From DASZIT01 sp036489495 (GTDB lineage: Bacteria > Actinomycetota > Acidimicrobiia > Acidimicrobiales > RAAP-2), in NCBI GenBank assembly GCA_036489495.1, contig DASXFR010000102.1, positions 1 to 33,298 of the forward strand: 33,298 nt of DNA, written 5' to 3'. Within the stretch, counting starts at the first letter, position 1. Each line of letters starts with the position of its first letter. Below the pieces are notes generated by a model. The model was not told where the DNA came from and ran no database searches. It saw nothing but the letters and a program-made list of their open reading frames with translations. Shown piece after piece: positions 7,489-15,010 of this stretch. Position numbers and translations under genes: made by a program.

Positions 7489-8021
7489 CCCAATGGGCGA
7501 ACGGGCTCCGCATCGGTCAGGGAATCGACGTCCATCGCTTCTCGGACGATCCGAATCGCCTTTTGGTGTTGGGCGGGGTGGTCATCGCCGGCTCCGGCAT
7601 CCGTGGCCTGGAGGGGCACAGTGATGCCGACGTGGTCGCCCACGCCGTCGCCGACGCGGTGCTCGGTGCCGCCGGGCTGGGTGATCTCGGGCGCCACGCC
7701 CCGGACACCGACCCGACCTGGGCCGGGGCCGACAGCTTGGGCATCCTGACCCGGGTGGTAGAGCTGGCCGGCGAAGCCGGCTGGTCGCCGGTGAATGCCG
7801 ACTGCACGGTGGTGGCCGAGGGTCCGAAGTTGGCCCCTTACGTGGCCGAGATGGCGGAACGGCTGGGCGGGGTGCTGGGGGCCCCGGTCAACGTGAAAGC
7901 CACCCGGGCCGAAGGGCTCGGGGCGCTGGGACGGGCGGAGGGCATCGCCTGCACCGCGGTGGTCCTGCTGCAGCCGCTGGTCACCGATGCTCCGGGAGAC
8001 ACCTCCGGGGTGGACGGGTGA
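7485..8021 (+). CDS. ispF: 2-C-methyl-D-erythritol 2,4-cyclodiphosphate synthase
   Basis: MEP-pathway cyclase that converts CDP-ME 2-phosphate to MEcPP; the family is a trimer with a metal at each interface. The metal ligands are visible as D15 and H17 in GIDVHRF and the His in GHSDADVVAHAV (H54). Other conserved parts are LGRHAPDTDP, NADCTVVAEGPKL and VKATRAEGLGALGR. At 178 residues it is somewhat longer than the usual 155-160 because of short N- and C-terminal extensions. The start ATG overlaps the ispD stop (ATGA) and has GGGAG at the proper distance. Its own stop overlaps the GTG of rlmB. Confidence 0.97.
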   Translation: MTQWANGLRIGQGIDVHRFSDDPNRLLVLGGVVIAGSGIRGLEGHSDADVVAHAVADAVLGAAGLGDLGRHAPDTDPTWAGADSLGILTRVVELAGEAGWSPVNADCTVVAEGPKLAPYVAEMAERLGGVLGAPVNVKATRAEGLGALGRAEGIACTAVVLLQPLVTDAPGDTSGVDG

Positions 8022-9001
8022 GCCCGGCGGCCGGTGGCGGCCGGGGCCGAGGGGGAAGCCCCCGGGGTGGGGGTGGCGGCTGGGGTGGGAGTTCCGGTCG
8101 AGGTGGACCTCCCCGGTCAGGGAAGCCGGTCCCGGTGCGGGGCGGGCGTGGAGCCGGGTCCCCCCGACGGGACGGATCCAGCCCGGGAGGCGGGTCGGGG
8201 CGCCGGGGGTCGGGCGGCGAACGCGACCGACCGGCCAAACGGGACTCGGAGGCATCGGGGCTCGGGGGCGATCAGGTCGAGGGTCGCCAGGCGGTCCGCG
8301 AACTGCTGAGCGCCAACCGGCGTCCGGTCAAGTCCCTGTTGATGGCCGAGGGGATGGATCAGGCCGCCATCCTCAACGAGATCGAAGCGTTGGCGACCAA
8401 GCGACGGGTCAAGGTCTCCTACGTGTCCCGACGGCGCATCGACCTGGTGGCCCGCACCGAGGGGCCCCAAGGGGTGGTGGCCCTGGCCCGGCCGGTGGAG
8501 GCGACGCGGTTCGAGAAATTGATCGAACCGTCCTCGGGTGGTCGCCAGCCGTTCCTGCTGGTGCTCGACGGCATCACCGACCCGCACAACCTGGGAGCGC
8601 TCCTTCGGAGTGCCGAGTGCGCCGGCGTCACTGGGGTCATCCTTCCCCGCCATCGCTCCGCCCACCTGTCCCCGACGGTGGCCAAGGTGGCCGCCGGGGC
8701 CATCGAGTACCTCCGCTTTGCCCTGGTCCCCGGAGTGCCGAACGCCCTGCAGCGGCTGTCCACCGCCGGAGTCTGGAGTGTCGGCCTCGACGGCGAGGCC
8801 CCGGCTTCCATCTACGAGCTCCCGCTCGGCCCCGAGCCGGTGGCCCTGGTGCTCGGATCGGAGGGCACCGGCCTGGCCGCGCTCACCCGGAAGCGGTGTG
8901 ACGCGCTGGCCTCGATCCCACAACACGGGAACTTGTCGTCGCTCAACGTGGCGACGGCCGGAGCCATCGCCTGCTTCGACATCGCCCGACGCCGCAGCTG
9001 A
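8018..9001 (+). CDS. rlmB: 23S rRNA 2'-O-methyltransferase (RlmB/TrmH family) with a Gly/Arg-rich N-terminal tail
   Basis: A 327-residue SPOUT-class methyltransferase that modifies a guanosine ribose in 23S rRNA. Residues 1-85 or so are a disordered tail rich in Gly and Arg with several RGG/GRG triplets. A substrate-binding domain follows (VEGRQAVRELLSANRRPVKS). The SPOUT domain has DPHNLGALLRSAECAG (motif 1), ALVLGSEGTGL (motif 2) and SSLNVATAGAIACFDIARR (motif 3, the knot). The GTG start overlaps the ispF stop as GTGA. In many actinobacteria cysS lies between ispF and this gene; it is absent here. The tail is longer and more glycine-dominated than I expect for this family. Methyltransferase class is certain, exact rRNA target inferred. 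Confidence 0.92.
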   Translation: MSPAAGGGRGRGGSPRGGGGGWGGSSGRGGPPRSGKPVPVRGGRGAGSPRRDGSSPGGGSGRRGSGGERDRPAKRDSEASGLGGDQVEGRQAVRELLSANRRPVKSLLMAEGMDQAAILNEIEALATKRRVKVSYVSRRRIDLVARTEGPQGVVALARPVEATRFEKLIEPSSGGRQPFLLVLDGITDPHNLGALLRSAECAGVTGVILPRHRSAHLSPTVAKVAAGAIEYLRFALVPGVPNALQRLSTAGVWSVGLDGEAPASIYELPLGPEPVALVLGSEGTGLAALTRKRCDALASIPQHGNLSSLNVATAGAIACFDIARRRS

Positions 9002-9006
9002 CACCC

Positions 9007-9034
9007 GGTCGCACGCCCCGGGTCGCACGCCCCG
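9007..9034. repeat. Tandem duplication of 14 bases between convergent genes
   Basis: GGTCGCACGCCCCG occurs twice with no gap (9007-9020 and 9021-9034), filling nearly all of the space between the stop of rlmB (9001) and the stop of the lipase gene (9036). Perfect identity suggests a recent slippage duplication. No terminator-like hairpin with a U-tract is visible here. Confidence 0.8.
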
Positions 9035-9035
9035 A

Positions 9036-10016
9036 TCAGCCGCTGAACAGCGGCAACACCAACGAACAGGCGGGATGGAAGGCCGGGCTGTCCGGCCCGA
9101 GCGCGTTCATCACATCTTGGAGGGCGACCGGGTCGTAGATGATGCCGATGTGTTCGGTGAAATCCGAAGCACACTGATTCTGCAACAGGATGTTCTGCGC
9201 TCCGGCCCCGTGCAGAAAGGCGTTGGTGTAGGGGGTGACCACCTCGTCGTAGCGCGACTCGATGACCACGTATTTCACCCCCGGCAGCGTGTCACCGCCG
9301 TGGTTGAGGCTGGCCAGGAACGACGAGCCCACGAACTGCTGGTCGAAGGCCGGAGCCCCGAGGGTGGAGAACGAGAGCCCGGGAACCGAGGACGACAACG
9401 CGCCGTAGAGACTGGTAAATCCGTCGAGGTTCGTCCCGTAGTTGGACGGCGCCAGCCCGACCAGCATATTGACCTTGGGGGCTCCGCCCAGGAACTTGAG
9501 GTAGTCGCGGGGCATCATCCCGCCCTGAGAATGGCCGACGATGTCGACCTTCGGCGCGCCGGTGGCGGCCAGCACCCGGGAGACGAAGGTGGCGAGCTGG
9601 GCGGCTGACTGCTGGACCGGGGCCAGCCCGAACACGTGGCCGAAGGTCAGCGAGGTGGCCCCGTAGTTGAAGCCGTAGACGCAGTAGCCGGCGTTGGCCA
9701 GCATGGGCGACAGCGCCTGCCAGCTGAGCGCCTGGTTGGCGATGGTGCCGTGCACCAGCACCACCGGGTAGGGATGTCGGGCCGACACATGACAACTCCA
9801 GTTGTCGGAGCCCGGCGGCATCGACGTCGGGGCGGTGATCTCGGTAGCCAACCCGGTGAAGATGTTCCCGATGGGAAGGGCCTGGGCGGTTGGGGTTGTC
9901 GCCGCCGCTGCCCCGGAGGTCATCATCGTGGCCAACATCAGGCATACCGAACAGATCAACATCCCGATGGCGGAGAGGCACTGCCGTCTCCCGAGTTGAC
10001 TTCCCCAACCGGTCAT
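9036..10016 (-). CDS. Secreted alpha/beta-hydrolase lipase (EstA/lipase class 2 type)
   Basis: A 326-residue exported triacylglycerol lipase or esterase. Residues 1-38 form a signal peptide: a basic start, the hydrophobic core around IGMLICSVCLMLATMM, and an A-x-A type cleavage region near GAAAA. The mature enzyme shows the oxyanion motif VVLVHGT (residues 86-91), the nucleophile elbow GHSQGG with Ser163, the acid D257 in SRYDEVVTPY and the base H289 in DFTEHIGI, a complete triad in the right order. A Cys pair (C75, C112) and another (C282, C317) could form disulfides in the exported protein. It is transcribed divergently from the repeat protein gene and converges on rlmB. Confidence 0.92.
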   Translation of the reverse strand: MTGWGSQLGRRQCLSAIGMLICSVCLMLATMMTSGAAAATTPTAQALPIGNIFTGLATEITAPTSMPPGSDNWSCHVSARHPYPVVLVHGTIANQALSWQALSPMLANAGYCVYGFNYGATSLTFGHVFGLAPVQQSAAQLATFVSRVLAATGAPKVDIVGHSQGGMMPRDYLKFLGGAPKVNMLVGLAPSNYGTNLDGFTSLYGALSSSVPGLSFSTLGAPAFDQQFVGSSFLASLNHGGDTLPGVKYVVIESRYDEVVTPYTNAFLHGAGAQNILLQNQCASDFTEHIGIIYDPVALQDVMNALGPDSPAFHPACSLVLPLFSG

Positions 10017-10143
10017 GGGCCCACAGTACCGGCCGAGAGCCGCCCAGCCACGAAGCAGAGGTAGAGCGCTGCCAAGCCGCGGTCTGGAAATCTCTCTCGA
10101 TCTTCGTGATCGGGGCGAGACGATACCGGCCGGTAGGAACGGG

Positions 10144-10171
10144 TTGAATTCCCCGCTAGAAGGGGTAAAAA
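10144..10171 (+). promoter_or_regulatory. Candidate promoter for the secreted repeat protein
   Basis: TTGAAT (10144-10149) and TAAAAA (10166-10171) are separated by 16 bases, a good sigma-70-like pair, 45 bases before the ATG at 10217. The spacer contains an inverted CCCC/GGGG pair (10151-10154 and 10162-10165). The 200-base gap to the divergent lipase gene holds nothing else that I can identify. Confidence 0.5.
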
Positions 10172-10216
10172 TCGGAGTCGTTGGTACCGGCGCGAGGGTT
10201 TTCGAAGGAGGGGTTC

Positions 10217-11119
10217 ATGAGCTCAATCATTCGGCGAGTTCTGGTCGGGGTGGTTAGCACCACCGCGGTGGTTGGGCTTGGGATCGCCATCGGGAGTGGT
10301 GCTACGACTTCAGCGGGGGCAGCTCAGCCATCTGGCGGCTACTACGAGGTCGCAACAGACGGCGGCGTGTTCGCGTTCGGCACCGCAACCTTCTTCGGCT
10401 CCATGGGTGGTCGCCCGCTCAACAAGCCGATCGTTGGGATGGCAGCCACGCCAGATGGCAAAGGCTATTGGTTGGTTGCACAAGACGGCGGCATATTTGC
10501 TTTCGGTGACGCCGGCTTCTACGGCTCTACCGGAAGTCTCACGCTCAACAATCCAATCGTCGGCATGGCCGCGACTCCAAATGGCGCGGGCTACTACCTG
10601 GTGGCGTCGGATGGGGGCATTTTCGCCTTCGGGAACGCTCGATTCATGGGATCGACCGGGGGCCTGACGCTCAACAAGCCCGTTGTCGGGATGGCGCTGA
10701 CGGAGGATGGCGGTGGCTACTGGTTGGTGGGACAGGATCGTGGCATCTTCAATTTCGGGGATGCGCCGTTCGATGGATCGGGACTCTGCATTACGCAGTG
10801 CAGTCCAGGCCCGCCAGCAGTCGGTATCGCCGCCAACTTCAGCAGCATCGGCGGGTACTGGATCACCCAGTCAGACGGCGAAACGGGATACTTCCCGAAC
10901 AATATGGCCGACTTCCAGAAGGGCTTCTTCGGGCCCGGAGCGCCCATTCCCGGCCTGGTTCAACCAGTGGTGGGGGTAACCGCGCTGAAGAACGGTATGG
11001 GTTATTGGTTGGTGGCCGGTGATGGGGGAATCTTCTCGATTGGTTCGGCTCCGTTTTACGGTTCAATCGGGGGTCACCCGCTCAACGCACCGGTGGTCGG
11101 GATGGCCTCCACCCAATAG
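10217..11119 (+). CDS. Secreted protein of six GYWLVA-DGGIFAFG repeats, probable beta-propeller
   Basis: A 300-residue protein with a signal peptide (about 1-36, ending SAGAA) and then six tandem repeats of about 42 residues that fill the rest: 41-82, 83-124, 125-166, 167-212, 213-261 and 262-300. The consensus unit begins GYWLVAxDGGIFAFGDA, continues FYGSTGG, then LNxPVVGMAATPxG. Unit 4 has an insertion with two Cys (CITQC). Unit 5 is strongly diverged. The short aromatic/glycine repeats suggest a beta-propeller; the repeat type is frequent in secreted acidimicrobial proteins. Start ATG 10217 has GAAGGAGGGG upstream. Codon third positions contain many more A and T than any neighbour, suggesting a different origin or relaxed selection. 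Function unknown; a cell-surface role is inferred from export. Confidence 0.88.
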   Translation: MSSIIRRVLVGVVSTTAVVGLGIAIGSGATTSAGAAQPSGGYYEVATDGGVFAFGTATFFGSMGGRPLNKPIVGMAATPDGKGYWLVAQDGGIFAFGDAGFYGSTGSLTLNNPIVGMAATPNGAGYYLVASDGGIFAFGNARFMGSTGGLTLNKPVVGMALTEDGGGYWLVGQDRGIFNFGDAPFDGSGLCITQCSPGPPAVGIAANFSSIGGYWITQSDGETGYFPNNMADFQKGFFGPGAPIPGLVQPVVGVTALKNGMGYWLVAGDGGIFSIGSAPFYGSIGGHPLNAPVVGMASTQ

Positions 11120-11286
11120 GGAGACCTCCCCCCGTTGGCCCCGATCAGGATTGCCTTCCGCTGGGCAGGGTAGGCAACCATTGATGACCGCCGAAGCCGG
11201 TCGCGGTCCAGGTCGCGCCCGGCCGGTGGACGGGCCCGTACCCGCCCTGGACCGAGCTTTCGTATCCGTTCAGGGTCCGGCCGGGC

Positions 11287-11580
11287 TCAGCCGACTTCGG
11301 TGACCTCGACGCCCCTCCAGAAGGCGACCCGGTCGGTGATCTCCTTGGCCGCATCCTTGGGGTCGGGATAGAACCAGGCGGCGTCATCGTTGCGCTGGCC
11401 GTCGACCACCACTGACCGGTAGCTGGCTTCGCCCTTCCAGGGGCAGAAGCTATGGGTCTCACTGGGTTCGAAATACTCGGCGACGACCGCGGAGGCCGGG
11501 AAATAATGATTCCCTTCCACCACCACGGTGTCATCGCTCTCGGCCAATACGACCCCGTTCCACATCGCACGCATCTTCAT
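11287..11580 (-). CDS. DUF427 domain protein
   Basis: A 97-residue protein made almost entirely of one DUF427 domain: MRAMWNGVVLAESDDTVVVE, then HYFPASAVVAEYFEPSETH, then CPWKGEASYRSVVVDG, and DAAWFYPDPKDAAKEI with the closing VAFWRGVEV. It is a small all-beta-type cytosolic family, common in actinobacteria, of unknown biochemical role. ATG 11580 fits the family start; in-frame longer readings run into low-quality sequence. It is divergent from the flavoprotein gene at 11646, with 65 bases between them. The 167 bases between its stop and the stop of the repeat protein hold no gene that I can see. Confidence 0.9.
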   Translation of the reverse strand: MKMRAMWNGVVLAESDDTVVVEGNHYFPASAVVAEYFEPSETHSFCPWKGEASYRSVVVDGQRNDDAAWFYPDPKDAAKEITDRVAFWRGVEVTEVG

Positions 11581-11645
11581 ACCAAGTAGAACAGTACGGA
11601 CGGAAGATATGTTCCGGCGAGCAGCCCGGAGGCGAAGGAGCACCC

Positions 11646-13019
11646 ATGAGCGCAGACCAGGTGACCGAACATGCCGAGGTGATCGTCCTCGGGATGGGTC
11701 CCGGCAGCGAGGACGTCGCCGAACGGCTGGCGACCATCGGGTGCGACGTGGTCGGGATCGACGGCCGGCTGCTCGGCGGCGAGTGTCCCTACTGGGGGTG
11801 CGTCCCCTCCAAGATGATGATCCGGGCCGCCAACCTGCTGGCCGAAGCCCGGCGGGTTCCGGGCATGGCCGGAGCCTCCACCGTCCATCCTGACTGGACA
11901 CCGGTGGCCCAGCGCATCCGGGACGACGCCACCGACAACTGGAACGACCAGGCGGCGGTGGACCGCTTCGAGGAGAAGGGCGGGCGGTTCATCCGGGGAT
12001 GGGCCCACCTCGACGGCCCCACCCGGGTGGTGGTGGGCGACCGGAGCATTGAAGCGACCCGGGCCATCGTGCTCAGCCCGGGGGCCAAGGCCTCGGTCCC
12101 GCCGATCCCGGGACTGGCCGACACCCCGTACTGGATCAACCGGGACGCCATCGAGACCGAGGAGGTGCCGGCGTCGCTGGCCGTCATCGGCGGTGGAGCC
12201 ATCGCCGTTGAGCTGGGACAGATGTTCTCCCGATTCGGTTCCTCGGTGACGATCCTCGAGCGCGAGTCGCAGCTGATGAGCCCGGAAGAGCCCGAAGCCG
12301 GGGTGCTGCTCGAGCAGATCTTCGCCGCCGAGGGCACCGATGTCCGCACCGGGGTGAACATCGCCTCGGTCAGCCACGGCCCGGAAGGCTTCTCGATCGC
12401 CCATGACCAAGGCGATCCGGTGGTGGCCGAGAAACTGCTGGTGGCGACGGGGCGCCAACCCGACATCCAGGACCTCAATCTGGAGTCCCTCGGCATCGAC
12501 CCCAAGGCGCGGGTCATCCCGGTCGATGACCACCTCCGGGTGGTCGACGGGGTGTGGGCGGTGGGCGACGCCACCGGCCAGGGGGCGTTCACCCACGTAT
12601 CGATGTACCAGGCCGACATCGTGGTCAATGACATCCTGAAGATGGAGGTGACCCCGGCCGACTACCGGGCGCTGCCCCGGGTGACGTTCACCGATCCGGA
12701 GATCGGCTCGGTGGGATTGAACGAACGGGCGGCCCGGGAACAAGGGCTGAAGGTGCGGGTCGGGAAGGCGTCGGTTCCGTCCTCCACCCGGGGCTGGATC
12801 CACAAGGCCGGAAACCAGGGCTTCATCAAAGTGGTCGAAGATGCTGACCGGGGGGTGCTGGTCGGGGCCTGCTCCATGGGTCCGGTCGGCGGGGAAGTAC
12901 TGGGGTTTCTGGTCCTGGCCGTCCACGCCGAGATTCCCACCCACACCCTCCGGCACATGATCTACGCCTACCCGACCTTCCACCGGGCCATCGAGGCCGC
13001 CCTCAAGGACCTCGACTGA
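11646..13019 (+). CDS. FAD-dependent pyridine nucleotide-disulfide oxidoreductase (MerA/Lpd-like)
   Basis: A 457-residue class I flavoprotein. The N-terminal FAD-binding strand-loop is VIVLGMGPGSEDVAE. The redox-active disulfide is C47/C52 in GGECPYWGCVPSK. The NAD(P)-binding glycine loop is SLAVIGGGAIAVELGQMF. The second FAD motif is VWAVGDATGQGAFTHVS. The C-terminal dimer domain ends with IYAYPTFHRAIEAAL. In dihydrolipoamide dehydrogenases the last motif is HPT with the catalytic base His. Here it is YPT, which resembles mercuric reductases and LpdA-type quinone reductases, so a dihydrolipoamide role is unlikely. No MerA-type N-terminal heavy-metal domain or C-terminal Cys pair is present. 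Start ATG 11646 has AAGGAG upstream. The stop abuts the convergent isomerase-like gene. Confidence 0.9.
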   Translation: MSADQVTEHAEVIVLGMGPGSEDVAERLATIGCDVVGIDGRLLGGECPYWGCVPSKMMIRAANLLAEARRVPGMAGASTVHPDWTPVAQRIRDDATDNWNDQAAVDRFEEKGGRFIRGWAHLDGPTRVVVGDRSIEATRAIVLSPGAKASVPPIPGLADTPYWINRDAIETEEVPASLAVIGGGAIAVELGQMFSRFGSSVTILERESQLMSPEEPEAGVLLEQIFAAEGTDVRTGVNIASVSHGPEGFSIAHDQGDPVVAEKLLVATGRQPDIQDLNLESLGIDPKARVIPVDDHLRVVDGVWAVGDATGQGAFTHVSMYQADIVVNDILKMEVTPADYRALPRVTFTDPEIGSVGLNERAAREQGLKVRVGKASVPSSTRGWIHKAGNQGFIKVVEDADRGVLVGACSMGPVGGEVLGFLVLAVHAEIPTHTLRHMIYAYPTFHRAIEAALKDLD

Positions 13020-13631
13020 TCAGATCCCGGCGATCCGGCCGGCCGGAAGCCTGCGCCCGCAGACGAACACCGCGAGGTCGCCGGCGGCGCCGGTGATCGG
13101 CGTCCCGGATCCGTAGCTCCACCCGATGTCGGTCGCCTGCAACTGAATCCCGTTGAGATCGAAGCCGAAGTGGGCGTGGGTGCCACCCTCGGTGAGGTCG
13201 TCGAGCACCGTCCGGATGGTCTCGTCGGAGGCGAGCCGGCCGACACCCAGGGGCACGGTGATGTCGAGGCTGTGGATCACCGCGTGGTTGAGCGCCCCGG
13301 TGGATCCCCCGCCGGGCGGCGTCCAGCCGTGCAGCCTCTCGTCGCGGAGGTTGCCGACCAGGACGTCGACCGGCAACGCGGCGTCACGGCTGGCCAGCGT
13401 GTTGGAGAGCCGGGTGAAGTCGCCGTCGCAGGCCTGGAGCTCGGCCCCGAACTGCTCCGGGGAGTAGCGGACCGGCATCGTCACGTGGGCGACGACTTCG
13501 CGCACCCGCCACGCCTCGCAGAGCGACTGGGTGTCCCAGCCGGCTTCCGGCTGGCTGTCCAGCAGTTCGGCCAGCGCCAGGTACTCGGCGGCGACCGCGG
13601 CTTGCCGATCGATCTCGGTGGGGTTGCTCAT
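13020..13631 (-). CDS. Maleylpyruvate isomerase family, mycothiol-dependent (DinB-like fold)
   Basis: A 203-residue protein of the MDMPI N-terminal domain superfamily: a four-helix DinB-like bundle with a metal held by three His. The visible signature is LCEAWRVREVVAHVTMP (first His) and a later N-H-A-V-I-H-S-L-D-I pattern (two His plus Asp). The family uses mycothiol as thiol cofactor, fitting an actinobacterium. The real substrate is usually unknown. The ATG at 13631 was preferred over the in-frame ATG at 13643, because the latter's ATGGAG supplies the Shine-Dalgarno sequence for the former. It lies 58 bases downstream of the FNR-type gene on the same strand and may be co-transcribed. Confidence 0.85.
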   Translation of the reverse strand: MSNPTEIDRQAAVAAEYLALAELLDSQPEAGWDTQSLCEAWRVREVVAHVTMPVRYSPEQFGAELQACDGDFTRLSNTLASRDAALPVDVLVGNLRDERLHGWTPPGGGSTGALNHAVIHSLDITVPLGVGRLASDETIRTVLDDLTEGGTHAHFGFDLNGIQLQATDIGWSYGSGTPITGAAGDLAVFVCGRRLPAGRIAGI

Positions 13632-13689
13632 GCCAGGCTCCATTTCAAATCAGTTGTCGTACCCGGTAGACGGTAGAGCGTCCCCGGAC

Positions 13690-14412
13690 TCATCGGGTCG
13701 GGCCGAACCGCTCCACCCGGATGCGCTCCTCGGGCACGCCGGCGCCCCGGAGGAGATCGGTGGCGGCATCGGCGAAGCCGGACGACCCGCACACATAGGC
13801 GGTGGTGGTCCCACCCACCGGCGACGGCAGGTCGCCCTCGGTGAGCCGGCCCGCCGGCCGGGGCCAGTCGTCGGGGATCTGGCGGGTGAAGACGACGGTG
13901 GTCTCCGGGCCGGGGATCTCCGCCGCGTAGTACAGCTCCTCGGGGGCCCGGGCCGACACGACCAGCTGCACCAGATCGGATCGGCCGGTGCGGCGGGCCA
14001 GGCGGAGCATGGCCATCAACGGGACGACCCCCGACCCGCCCCCGATCAGCAAGGCGGGGGTGTCGCCCCGCCAGACGAACCAACCGCCGATCGGGCCGCG
14101 CACCTCGAGGTCGTCCCCGACCACCACCTCGTCGTGAAGGAACGTCGAGACCTCGCCTTCCTCCAGACGCTCCACCGTCAGCTCCAACTCCTTGGAGCCG
14201 TCGGGGGCGGAGGCGACGGAATAGGAGCGCTGGGCGGTGTACCCGTCCGGGGCGGAGAGCCGCAGGATGTAGTGCTGGCCGGCGACGTAGTCGGCCGTCC
14301 GGTCCAGTTCCAGCCGGAAGGTCTTGGCCGTCGACGTCTCCGGCCGGACCTCCACCACTTTGGCCGGCAGCCACTTGCTGGGGGGAGGGACCGGCGGGGG
14401 CGGCTCAGTCAC
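13690..14412 (-). CDS. FNR-type FAD/NAD(P)H oxidoreductase
   Basis: A 240-residue ferredoxin-reductase-fold protein. The FAD-binding beta-barrel has the RxYS motif QRSYSVASAP near residue 62. The NAD(P) domain opens with LLIGGGSGVVPLMAML and ends with VCGSSGFADAATDLL. The C-terminal ERFGPT is family typical. It has no [2Fe-2S] domain, so it needs a separate electron partner. The gene overlaps the preceding sulfite-oxidase-like gene by eight bases. Pairing of these two families is common in actinobacteria and suggests that this reductase exchanges electrons with the molybdoprotein. A proline-rich N-terminus of about ten residues precedes the fold. Confidence 0.9.
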   Translation of the reverse strand: MTEPPPPVPPPSKWLPAKVVEVRPETSTAKTFRLELDRTADYVAGQHYILRLSAPDGYTAQRSYSVASAPDGSKELELTVERLEEGEVSTFLHDEVVVGDDLEVRGPIGGWFVWRGDTPALLIGGGSGVVPLMAMLRLARRTGRSDLVQLVVSARAPEELYYAAEIPGPETTVVFTRQIPDDWPRPAGRLTEGDLPSPVGGTTTAYVCGSSGFADAATDLLRGAGVPEERIRVERFGPTR

Positions 14413-15007
14413 CTTGGTAGCGCTGCTCCGTCCACGGGTCGCCGTGGTCGTGGTAGCCGTTCCGTTCCCAGAATCCCGGTTCGTCGTGGTCGAGCAGGTT
14501 CAGCCCCGAGACCCACTTGGCGCTCTTCCAGAAATAGAGGTGGGGGACCAGCAACCGGGCCGGGCCCCCGTGCTGTCGAGCCAGTGGCTCACCTTCGAAG
14601 TCCCACACCACCCAGGCCTGGCCGCCGGTGACGTCGGCCAGCGGGAGGTTGGTGGTGTACCCGGTGTGGGATTCGGCCATCACGTAGGTCGCCGACGGGA
14701 GGGGCCGAGCCGCAGCCAGCAGCGTGTCGACAGAGACACCGGAGAACGTGACCCCCAGCTTCGACCAGGTGGTGACGCAGTGGATGTCCCCGTTGTAGGT
14801 CGATGCCGGCAGCGCGTGGATCTGGTCCCACGTCCAGGTGACCGGCTCCTCGACCAGCCCCTTCACCCTGAAGGTCCAAGCGTCGGTGGCGAGCTTGGGG
14901 GTGGCCTCGGCGGTGAGGACCGGCCAGTCGGAGCCGACGTCGTACTGGCCGGGCGGGAGACGGGGGTCGCGGGGACCCCGGCTGCGGAACCCTCGGGTGA
15001 AGTTCAC
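14405..15007 (-). CDS. Sulfite-oxidase-like molybdopterin-dependent oxidoreductase
   Basis: A 200-residue protein with the oxidoreductase molybdopterin-binding (SUOX) fold. The Mo-ligating cysteine is C77 in GDIHCVTTWSKL. Other conserved parts are FRVKGLVEEPVTWTWDQI, YTTNLPLADV and LLVPHLYFWKSAKWVSGL. There is no signal peptide, no haem domain and no C-terminal dimerisation domain, so this is a short cytosolic MsrP/YedY-like relative, not a true sulfite oxidase. The cofactor in this fold is Mo-MPT without the nucleotide. Start GTG 15007 lies three bases after the thiolase stop, and the 3' end overlaps the FNR-type gene. Substrate unknown. Confidence 0.92.
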   Translation of the reverse strand: MNFTRGFRSRGPRDPRLPPGQYDVGSDWPVLTAEATPKLATDAWTFRVKGLVEEPVTWTWDQIHALPASTYNGDIHCVTTWSKLGVTFSGVSVDTLLAAARPLPSATYVMAESHTGYTTNLPLADVTGGQAWVVWDFEGEPLARQHGGPARLLVPHLYFWKSAKWVSGLNLLDHDEPGFWERNGYHDHGDPWTEQRYQGD

Positions 15008-15010
15008 CGG

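Noticed and set aside
11120..11286. Possible small gene in the gap between the repeat protein and DUF427
   Set aside because: Short open frames exist, but none has a ribosome site, family resemblance or plausible composition.
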